A DNA stretch of 64,000 nt from Stomorhina lunata (taxonomy: Eukaryota > Arthropoda > Insecta > Diptera > Rhiniidae): positions 118,410,234 through 118,474,233 of the forward strand of contig OW121741.1 of the NCBI GenBank assembly GCA_933228675.1, in the 5' to 3' direction. Below, one piece after another: positions 36,521 to 46,784 of this stretch. Made by a program: the position numbers and the translations under genes. Every line of letters starts with the position of its first letter. Positions within the stretch are counted from its first letter, which is position 1. The notes under the pieces were generated by a model. That model was not told the origin of the DNA, did no database searches, and saw only the letters and a program-made list of their open reading frames with translations.

Positions 36521-37331
36521 CATGTTGCAGCAACATGTTGATATATCTTTAATGTTGTTTGAACAAAAAAATATATTTTCTAGTCATTTTTTTAAATTTA
36601 TATAATTTTAATGTATATTTCCGCATTTGTTATTTTTTAGGTTATAAACATGTTGCAGCAACATGTTGTTAGACAATCAGAACTGTTATTTCTCATACAT
36701 TAAAAAAAAATTACTTCATGCTAAATTTTCAATAGAAAATTTTAATTTTTGAAAAATTTTCCACAGAAAATTTGTCTATTATAAAATTTTCTATTACGAG
36801 TAAGTTACTCTCATACAATCTTCTAAATAACTTTTTTCTATTGTACAGTTTTTGACAGAAAATATATAAAAATATTATGTTACAGCAACATGTTGCTAAA
36901 TAAAAAACTACCCAAATTAATTTAAAAATAATTACTAATTATTTATCATTAATTTCTATAATTTTAGCATAACGATTAACAAATTAAGCAAACATTTACA
37001 TACAATTTTTGCCTAATTTGTTAATCGTTAGGCTATAGATATGTTGCAACAACATGTTGCTTAATAATATGCCTACTAAAAATATAATTTTTCATAATTT
37101 AATATAATATTTTAACGATTTTTGAGAACTTGAGAACAATTTTATTAATGTTTAGACTATATGTTGCAGCAACATGTTGCCAAACACAAAATTTACTACA
37201 GGTGAAAAATTCGTATTTAATTTTATAAAATTTAAGTACATCAAAACTTAAACTAGTTTAAGGAATTTTTTGATTTGAAAAATGTTAGTTTGTTAAGCAG
37301 AGGGTTATAAATATGTTGCAGCAACATGTTG
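36521..37331 (+). repeat. Six spaced copies of a 20-bp palindromic motif
   Basis: CATGTTGCAGCAACATGTTG or a close variant occurs at 36521, 36649, 36876, 37040, 37160 and 37312 (each 20 bp). The core ATGTTGC-A-GCAACAT is an odd palindrome. Spacing is 120-227 bp. Several copies are preceded by 'gttataaa', 'ggctataga' or 'gactat', so the motif may be the conserved part of an old ~150-bp tandem repeat. Confidence 0.85.
36965..37035. repeat. 71-nt hairpin with 28-bp stem
   Basis: Arm 36965-36992 and arm 37008-37035 are complementary at 26 of 28 positions (core AACGATTAACAAATTA), around a 15-base loop. It lies between the third and fourth palindromes. The size is like an insect microRNA precursor, but an inverted-repeat relic is equally possible. 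Confidence 0.8.
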
Positions 37332-37404
37332 CTTACTAAGAGGACTGTTAAGAATATGTTGTTTTTATATTTAGTATATTATTTTTACGATTTTTGAGAT
37401 TTTT

Positions 37405-39180
37405 TTAACAAAATTTGACCAAATTTTTACTAAAGCAAAAATTTGACCAAATTTTTACTAAAGCAAAAATTTGACCAAATTTTTATTAAAGCAAAAATTT
37501 GACCAAATTTTTACTAAAGTAAAAATTTGACAAATTTTTACTAAAGCAAAAATTTGACCAAATTTTTACTAAAGCAAAAATTTGACCAAATTTTTACTAA
37601 AGCAAAAATTTGACCAATTTTTTACTAAAGCAAAAAATTGACCAAATTTTTAATAAAACAAAAATTTGACAAATTTTTTACTAAAGCAAAAATTTGACAA
37701 ATTTTTTACTAAAGCAAAAATTTGACCAAATTTTTACTACAACAAAAATTTGACCAAATTTTTACTACAGCAAAAATTTGACCAAATTTTTACTAAAGCA
37801 AAAATTTGATTAAATTTTTACTAAAGCAAAAATTTGACCAAATTTTTACTAAAGCAAAAATGTTACCAATTTTTTATTAAAGCAAAAATTTAACCAAATT
37901 TTTACTAAAGCAAAAATTTTACAAAATTTTTACTAAAGCAAAAATTTTACAAAATTTTTACTAAAGCAAAAATTTTACCAAATTTTTACTAAAGCAAAAA
38001 TTTGATCAAATTTTTTCTAAAGCAAAAATTTGACCAATTTTTTACTAAAGCAAAAAATTGACCAAATTTTTAATAAAGAAAAAATTTGACAAATTTTTTA
38101 CTAAAGCCAAAATATAAATAATTTTTTACTGAATTTGAACAAATTTTTACTAAATCAAAAATTTGGCGAAATTTTTATAAATGGCAAAATTTGTCCAAAT
38201 TTTTACTAAAGCAAAAATTTGACCAAATTTTTACTTAAGCAAATTATGACAAAAATTTTTACTTAAGGAGAAATTTGACCAAATTTTTACTAAACCAAAA
38301 ATGTTATCAAATTTTTATGGAAGCAAGAATTTCACCCAATTTGACAATATTTTGACTAAAGCAAACATTTTACCAAATTTTTAGTTTCACAAAAAATTTT
38401 TACTAAAGAAAAAATAATTGAGCAAATTTTTACTAAAAAAAATTGACCAAATTTTTACTAAAGCAACAATTTTACCCAATGTTTATTAAAGCAAAATATT
38501 GTGTAAATTTTTACTGAAACAAAAATTTGACCAAATTTTTAGCAAAGCAAAAATTTGACAAAATTTTTACTCAACCAAAAACTTAACTAAACCAAAATTT
38601 AACTAAGGCAAAAATTTGACCAAATTTTTTTTCAGGCAAAAATTTGAACAAACTTTTTTAAAAGTAAAAATTTGTCCAAATTTTTACTAAACCAAAAATT
38701 TTAACAAAGCTACAATTTTAAGAAATTTTTACTAAATAAAAAATTTGACCAAATTTTTACAAAATTTTTACTAAAGCAAAAATTTTACCAAATTTTTACT
38801 AAAATAAAAATTTGATAAAATTTATACTGAAACAAAAATTTGAACAAATTTTTACTTAAGCAAACATTTTTCAAAATTTATACTACAGCTAAAATTTAAT
38901 CGAATTTTTACTAAAGCAAAAATTTGACAAAGTTTTTACTAAACCAAGAATTTTAACAAAGCTTAAACTTTACCGAATTTTTTTTACCAAATTTTTACTA
39001 AAGCAAAAATTTTATCAAATTTTTTCTTAAGCAAAAATTTTACTTAATTTTTAGTAAAGCAGCAATTTGATCAAATTTGTACTGAAACAAAAATTTGACC
39101 AATTTTTTATAAAAACAGAAATTTTAGCAAATTTTTACAATGTCTAAAATTTGATTAATTTTTTTCTAAAGTTTGCTTAT
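37405..39180 (+). repeat. 28-bp palindromic-core minisatellite array, block 3
   Basis: The first ~700 bp are highly regular 28-bp units; the rest decays progressively to the right with lost and shortened units. The gradient suggests recent homogenisation at the left side. It ends next to the foldback element at 39243. Confidence 0.92.
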
Positions 39181-39242
39181 TTTTAGCTCAGGATAAATTT
39201 TTTTTCAAAAAATAACAAAATAGTCAGGATGTAAATTTTATT

Positions 39243-39720
39243 CAAAAAGAAGAGTATTCGCATTTGATCCCAAATCTGTTACATTTATTTATTAATGTAA
39301 CAGACCAATTTATTGATAAAAAGCCAAAAACTGTTTGCCAAGAAACCAAATTCCTCGACGCGTTTTGGTGGTTGGTTAAGCCATCTCATATGGAGGATTA
39401 TCCCCAATTTAGACAGTTTGAAAACCTTGCATTATTACTAAATTTACAAACAAAACTTTTAAGAATTATGTTCATAAACCATGAGTAAAAGCGTAGATTA
39501 TCGACTGAACAAAAACAAACATTTTTCAGTTTACATCTGTTTTCGATCTGTCCAAATTGGGGATAATCCTCCTGAAGAGATGGCTTAACCAACCATCGAA
39601 ACGGGTCGAGGAACTTGGTTTATCCGCAAACAGTTTTTGGCTTTATATCAATAAATTGCCTGTTACATTAATAAATAAATGTAACAGATTTGGGATCAAA
39701 TGCGAAAACTCTTCTTTTTG
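39243..39720. mobile_element. Foldback element with ~183-bp inverted-repeat arms
   Basis: The left arm 39243-39425 and right arm 39538-39720 are near-identical reverse complements around a ~112-base loop. The outer ends read CAAAAAGAAGAGT with 'cgcatttgatcccaaatctg'. Within each arm 'ctgttacat'...'atgtaacag' makes a second small hairpin. The two frames at 39264-39488 (+) and 39398-39592 (-) share W-L/V-K-P-S..EDYPQF because they read the mirrored arms, not because they are genes. A related fragment lies at 54438-54514, so the sequence is a dispersed family. Any transcript would form a long double-stranded hairpin. Confidence 0.88.
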
Positions 39721-41763
39721 ATAAAAATTTTTGTTACATAAAAGTGAATAAATTTCAGTAAAGCCAAAATTTTAAAATATTTTTCTTAAGACAATTTTCC
39801 TTTGTTAATTTTTTTAGTTATATATCATTTTTAATTTTCATACAATACAAACTGTTTAATACTTAGTTCAGGTATTGTAGGGTATATCTTTTGTGATTAC
39901 TAAAATAATTGCATTTTAGTTGACACTTTGTATGTCGGTACTCATACGCGTCTCTTGTGCATATTTTATCTTGTGTTTTGTCAGCGAACATAAACCTTTC
40001 GATAAGAGTCGGACAAAAAAATATTCATTATACCAGAGATAATCTTAAGGGAAGCTAATAACAAACTAAGTTGTGTAATAGTGTAATCGTAATAAAGGTA
40101 GACGGACACTTAGATAGAAAGGTAATTAAATAAAAGTACAATAGTAATTTTAAACAAAAAGCAAAATTGGATTACTGTAAGGTTTTCCATGTTTAGAATT
40201 TTAACAAATGTGGTGAAATATTATATAAAAAAAGGTTTGGAAAAACTTCAATGTCATCATCCACATTTTTTTTTCATCAGCATTATCTTCATCATGGTTA
40301 ACATCATTATCTTGTTTAGTTTAAAATTTTGTTACATGTCTTCTCGGCTTTTCTGTTTAATATCATACTACTATTAATTTAACTTAAAAACCACGACTAA
40401 TAAATTTCTTTGCCTGTTTGCCTAACACTATGTCATTTATTCGTTTATCCTTTCATCCACTCTTCATCAATCCTGGCGAAATGTTTGTCGTATTCTTTGG
40501 CTTCTGTTTCAGATGTCGGCTTGTCTTAGTTTCTTGTTTGGTTTAGTTTTGCTTTAACTCACACAAACGTTACTTACATACATAGAAGTGTAATGATGTT
40601 GATCATCATCATCATCATGATGTTGATGACTTTATGTCATTTCATTACATAAAATTTTATGTAAATTTTGTGGTTGGTATAATAACAAGTGAAGAAAATA
40701 TCTGGGAAAATATCAAAAGAATTTGCTTATACAAGGATGTTTGTATATAGGATATGGTTATTGTACAAGGACATTGCATGTAGTTACACTGTCACACAAA
40801 GAATTACAAAAACAAAACCAAGTTGTTGGCTCGTGGTATTAAGCTTATTTATGTTGCGGTTGCAACACATTTGAACGATGACTGTGGCAAATGCAACACA
40901 CATTCACATACACTTACAAATTCTTACATTGAAAAATTAAGGAAATTGTTAATGTTTTACATACATATTTTGCTATTGCTGGAAGAGTAAACTAAGTCAA
41001 AATTTGTTAGTGATTCTAATTAGTAATTGTTTATGCAGAAAATGGGAAGGGCATACTGGGTTGATGTTTGCATCCACCTTATATTATATTTCTAAATCGC
41101 TTTAAAAGTTTATGGGTTTATCGGATCGTCTTTCTACATGTAAGTCATTCTACCCACAAAAACCATAACTACAAATTTCCTAATAACAGTCCTAAATATT
41201 ATAAGCATATTTTTCTAAATTCAAGTTCCAGTTTTAAATTATAACTCTATTGCGTAAAAGGATTGATATTAACTAACTCTTACACATCTTAGTTTTTCTC
41301 CTTTGTATCAAAGTTAAAGGTTTTCTCTCATTCCCTGAAAACAGAAAAAAAATTAAGGAAATAATAAGTTTTTTTCTCAATTTCCCCTTCTTTGTTGAAG
41401 GCCAACACTAGCAGCAGCCGCAGCTTAACAAAATGAAAGTAATATTTCTTTAAGCTAAACATATAACAATTCTTTAATCACATCCATAATGAATTCTATG
41501 TCGCCTTATATACAAAAGACCTACCAAGGTTATCGGCTCAAACTGTTTGAAAATGAAAAGCAGTAAAATTAACATAAAAAGTGTTTATGTGAAGAGAATC
41601 TGTATTTTATGGTATTAAAAACTTAAGTGTTTAATAAAACCGCCAATTTATTAGGAAATAATTTAACAAGATATAAACGCAAACAAAAAAAGGAAAGGAC
41701 CTTAAATTATTTTAAGATTGGTTTCTTATGCTTAAAATATAAGAAAATTAAAAATAAATGTTT
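39721..41763. other. AT-rich spacer, nothing recognised
   Basis: Apparently unique, with a small symmetric 'gatgttgatcatcatcatc' tract at about 40595-40630. Frames at 40189-40377 and 40689-40874 show no domains. Confidence 0.5.
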
Positions 41764-42964
41764 AAGTAAGAATTATAGCAAATTTTTGACCAAATTTTGA
41801 CAAAAGAAAAATTTCACCTAATTTTTACTAAAGAAAAAATGTTACCAAATTTATACTAAAGCAAAAATTTTACTAAATATCTACTAACGAAAAAATTTCA
41901 GCAAATTTTTAATAACGAAAAAATTTTAGGAAATTTTTACTAAAGCAAAACTTTGACTAATGCAAATATTTGACCAAAATTTTACTAAAGCAAAAATTTG
42001 AATAAATTTTTGCTAAGGCAAATATCTGACCAAATTTTTACTAAAATAAAAATTTGACCAAATTCTTACGAAAGCAAAAATTTGACCAAATTTTTACTAA
42101 AACAAAAATTTGACCAAATTCTTTGGAAAGCAAAAATTTGACCAAACTCTTTGGAAAGCAAAAATTTGACCAAATGTTTACTAAAACAAAAATTTCACCA
42201 AATTTTTACTAAAGCAAAGATACAACCAAATTTTTACTAAAGCCAACATATACTCAAAGTTTTAATAAAACAATCATTTAATCAAATTTTTACTAAATAA
42301 AAAATTTTATCAAATTTTAACTAAAGCAAAAATTTTACCAAATTTTTACTAAAGCCAACATATACTCAAAGTTTTAATAAAACAATCATTTAATCAAATT
42401 TTTACTAAATAAAAAATTTTATCAAATTTTAACTAAAGCAAAAATTTTACCAAATTTTGACTAAAGCAAAAATTTTAAAAAATTTGTACTAAACAAAAAT
42501 TTTACAAAATTTTTATTAAAGCAAAAATTTGAATAAATTTTTAGTTAAACAAAAACTTGACCAAAGTTTAGTTAAAGCAAAAATTTTACCAAATTTTTAT
42601 TAAAATAAAGTAAAAATTTAGCCAAGTTTTTAAATAATTATAAATTTGACTAAATTTTTTATTATGCAAAAACATAACAAAATTTTTACTAAAGCAAAAA
42701 TTTGACAAAATTTTTACTAAAGCAAAAATTTGACAAAATTTTTACTAAAGCCAAAATTTTAACAAATTTTTCTAAAGTAAGAATTTTACCAAATTTTTAC
42801 AGAGGCAAAAATTTTTCAAAATTTTTACTAAAGCAAAAATTTGACCAAATTTTCAACAAAAACTTGACCAAAGTTTAGCTAAAGCAAAAATTTTACCAAA
42901 TTTTTATTAAAAAAAAAATTGAACAAATTTTTACTGAATCAAAAATATTACCTTCAATAAAAAT

Positions 42965-43140
42965 TTCGTCATGTTTTTGCTTAAATAAAAATTTATTCAA
43001 ATTTTTTATTAAGTTAAAACTTGGTTAATTTTTACTTTAGTCTAAATTTGACAAAATTTTTGTTTTAGTAAAAATTTGGTCAAATGTTTGCTTTAGTAAA
43101 AATCTGGTAAAATTTTTGCTTTAGTAAAATTTGGTAAAAT
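42965..43140 (-). repeat. Inverted stretch inside the 28-bp array
   Basis: Units read TTTTTGCTTTAGTAAAAA instead of TTTTTACTAAAGCAAAAA, the reverse complement, for about six units. Plus-sense units resume at 43141. Confidence 0.85.
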
Positions 43141-43451
43141 TTTTACTGAAGCAAATATTTTACCAAATTGATTCTAAATCAAAAATTTGACCAAATTTTT
43201 ACTAAAGCAAAAATTTTACCAAATTTTTACTGAAGCAAAAATTTTACAATATTTTTAATAAAGCAAAAATTTGACCAATTTTTTATAAAGCAAAAATTTT
43301 ACCAAATTTTTACTAAAAATTTGACCAATCTTCTGCTAAGGAAGCTATAATTTAACGAAATTTTTACTAAAACTATAATTTGACCAAATTTTTACTAAAC
43401 AAGTTTTTACAAAACTGAAGCAAAATTTAGACCAAATTTTTACCAAAGCAA

Positions 43452-43676
43452 ACATTTTTTGCTTTACTAAAAATTTAATCAAATTTTCGCCCTTGTACAA
43501 ATTTAGTCAAAATTTTGCTTTAGTAAAAATTTAATCAAATTTTTGCTTTAGTAAAATTTTGATCAAATTTTTGCTTTAGTAAAAATTTGGTAACATTTTT
43601 CTTTAGCAAAATTTTTTTTTTTAATTTTTGCTTTTAAAAAAATTTGGTCAATTTTTTGCTTTTGTAAAAATTTAGT
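43452..43676 (-). repeat. Second inverted stretch inside the 28-bp array
   Basis: About eight reverse-sense units ('tttgctttagtaaaa') lie between plus-sense units. Confidence 0.85.
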
Positions 43677-44375
43677 ATTTTTACCAAAGCAAAAATTTTA
43701 CCTAATTTTTACTAAAGCACAAATTTGACCAAATTTTTACTAAAGCAAAAATTTGCCTAAATTTTTACTAAAGCAAAAATTTGACCAAATTTTAACTAAA
43801 GCAAAAATTTGACCAAATTTTTACTAAAGCAAAAATTTGACCCAATTTTCACTAAAGCAAAAATTTGACCAAATTTTCACTAAAGCAAAAATTTGACCAA
43901 ATTTTAACTAAAGCAAAAATTTGACCAAATTTTTACTAAAGCAAAAATTTGACCAAATTTTTACTAATGCAAAAATTTGACCAAATTTTTACTAAAGCAA
44001 AAATTTGACCAAATTTTCAATAAGGCAAAAATTTCACCAAATTTTCAATAAGGCAAAAATTTCACCAAATTTTCACTAAAGCAAAAATTTGACCAAATTT
44101 TCACTAAAGCAAAAATTTGACCAAATTTTTATTAAAGCAAAAATTTGACCAAATTTTTACTAAAGCAAAAATTTGACCAAATTTTTACTAAAGCAAAAAT
44201 TTGGCCAAATTTTTACTAAAGCAAAAATTTGACCAAATTTTTACTAAAGCAAAAATTTGACCAAATTTTTACTAAAGCAAAAATTTGACCAAATTTTTAC
44301 TAAAGCAAAAATTTGACCAAATTTCTACTAAAGCAAAAATTTGACCAAATTTTTACTAAAGAAAAAATTTGACCA

Positions 44376-44430
44376 AATTTTTGCTTTAGTAAAAAAATTA
44401 AAAATTTGGTAAAATTTATTCTTTAGTAAG
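44376..44430 (-). repeat. Third, short inverted stretch inside the 28-bp array
   Basis: One to two reverse-sense units within the most regular part of the array. Both junctions fall in the palindromic arms. Confidence 0.8.
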
Positions 44431-45250
44431 CAAAAATTTGACCAAATTTTTACTAAAGCAAAAATTTGACCAAATTTTTACTAAAGCAAAAATTTTACCA
44501 AATTTTACTAAAGCAAAAATTTGGTAAAATTTTTACTAAGTCAAAAATTTTATCAAATTTTTACTAAAACAAATTTTTAGTTTATCAAAAATTTGACCTA
44601 ATTTTAATTAAAAAAAAAATTGAACAAATTTTTACTAAAGTTATAATTAGACCAAATTTTTACTAAAGCAATAATTTGACCAAATTTTTACTAAAGCAAT
44701 AATTTGACCAAATTTTTACTAATCAAAAATTTTACCAAATTATTACTAAAGCAAAAATTTGACCAAATTTTTACTAGAGCAAAAATTTGACCAAATTTTT
44801 ACTAAAGCAAAAATTTGACCAAATTTTTACTAAAGCAAAAATTTGACCAAATTTTTACTAAAGCAAAAATTTGACCAAATTTTTATTAAAGCAAAAATTT
44901 GACCAAATTTTTACTAAAGCAAAAATTTGACCAATTTTTTACTAAAGCAAAAATTTGACCAAATTTTGACTAAAGTAAAAATTTGACCAAAGTTTTACTA
45001 AAGCAAAAATTTTACCAAATTTTCACTAGAGCAAAAATTTGACCAAATTTTTACTAAAGCAAAAATTTTACCAAATTTTTATTAAAAAAAAAAAAATTTG
45101 AACAAATTTTTTCTGAAGCGGAAATATTACCAACGCAAAAATTTGGCCAAATTTTTACTGAATTAAAAATAAGACAAATAGGAAAAATTTAAACAAGTTA
45201 AAATATTTAGTATAAATTTTTTATTAAAGCTAAATTCTCAAATTTTAACT

Positions 45251-45920
45251 AAATTTGACATATGAAAGAAGCATACATAATATTAAAATATTATCAATCA
45301 TACGTCATGTTATATTTTAAACATAAATATGATATCAGAAGGGATTTTATTTAGTAAAATCAATTTTAATCAGTTTCATTTTTTTCTCTTGCAATTTCCT
45401 AACCAATTTAAATGATGTGAAAACAATTTTCTGCATATAAAATAACTCATATTTTAGTGTAGAGTAAAAAAAAAAAAATAAATCCAAAACCATACATCAT
45501 TTAACGGAATCGTATAAAACTGTCAACAGTACATTTACATATTTATATCAACAACTACTCATTTATGTTGCTGATTGCATATTGCAACATAAAGTTAGTC
45601 GCTGCTGATGTTGTACTATAAAATGTCTCTCAAACTATTAACGAAGCATGTGACAAGAAATAAATAGAATGTGGTTCATAAATATGTCACTTATATAAAA
45701 TGATACTAAATGACAGAAATGATACAAAACTGTATTCATGTTTTGCAGAGATAAAAGAGCAGTTATTGGGAATAACTAGATACAAAAACTAGAGGGAAAT
45801 GAGTTAAAAGTTTTAAGGATACGAAATTTTAAATTTTGTCATAGTTGCAAATGCCTTGAAATAGGATTAGAATTACTACTATATTAAAATATATGATTTT
45901 TTATTACATTTTTATATATA
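45251..45920. other. AT-rich spacer, nothing recognised
   Basis: No gene or array seen. Confidence 0.5.
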
Positions 45921-46050
45921 GGGAAATGCTATTGGATAACAAAATTTAAAAAATTTTGAAAAAAAATATATATCAAATATTTGTATAAATACAATATTTG
46001 ACATTTATTTTTTGAAAATTTTTAAATTTTGTTTTCTATTAGAATTTCCC
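45921..46050. mobile_element. 130-bp snapback MITE
   Basis: The ends are GGGAAATGCTATTGGATAAC and, on the other strand, GGGAAATTCTAATAGAAAAC. Both continue into AAAATTTAAAAA-type sequence, giving arms of about 60 bp with a few mismatches and almost no loop. No clear target-site duplication is seen. The size and near-complete palindromy fit a small hairpin-type MITE. Confidence 0.7.
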
Positions 46051-46784
46051 GCAATTCGTTGCACCCATATTCGAAGAGTATCTTGATGCTAAAATAGAAA
46101 ACTGTCATTGACGCTCACAAAAGTTTGTATCATCATATAACTTGAGGGAAAATAAAATTAAAAAATATGTAAAATCATCTCAATAATATTTAACATTAAA
46201 CACGTGGGCCATTTTAAAAGTATATGGATATTTAGAAATCCTAAAGGCAACAAAACTTAAAATAATAATTTTTAAATGTGTTGAAGTTCTGTGACCGAGA
46301 AAAATTTAGCTTCAGTACTAATACATCTGTATCTGCAAAACATCATAATATGATTAAACATACTTTTTTTACATACATGTATGTCAATATACACAAATGC
46401 ATTAACATATTCCGGCAGACATCAAATCAATAATGCATGTATGTACGTAAATGCAGTATGAGCAATAATAATTTTTAGGTTTTTATCATGGAATAAAAAA
46501 TTCCACCATTTCATGCTGTTTTACCAAATTGATAATGACACATTTTGCAATGAATAATGTTACTATTCCCTATATACTCATATTGGTTTTATGTACATAC
46601 ATACAAAAGCAAGTGATATGTAGGATGATCCAAGAGACTAACAAAACGGAAATGAAAAAGAAATAATTTTATTATAATATGATATACAAAAACAAATGTG
46701 TTTTGGAATGTTGACGATATTATTGATGCTCACAGCGATAGGACTTTAAATAAATAGTTACGATTGATAGGTTAGATATTTAAA
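46051..46784. other. AT-rich spacer, nothing recognised
   Basis: No gene or array seen before the 11-bp satellite. Confidence 0.5.

Larger units (their letters stand above)
41764..45250 (+). repeat. 28-bp palindromic-core minisatellite array, block 4 (3.5 kb)
   Basis: The largest block of the family. The most homogeneous parts are about 43720-44370 and 44730-45070. A higher-order duplication of exactly 112 bp (four units) is visible at 42241-42352 and 42353-42464, marked by the rare variant 'gccaacatatactcaaag'. Three internal stretches have the reverse orientation (listed separately). Confidence 0.95.

Noticed and set aside
39264..39592. Two frames sharing 'VKPS..EDYPQF', first taken as a duplicated gene
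   Set aside because: The similarity comes from the inverted-repeat arms of the foldback element being read from opposite strands.
37405..45250. Regular repeats considered as a CRISPR array
   Set aside because: Units are head-to-tail with no unique spacers, and the sequence is eukaryotic in character.
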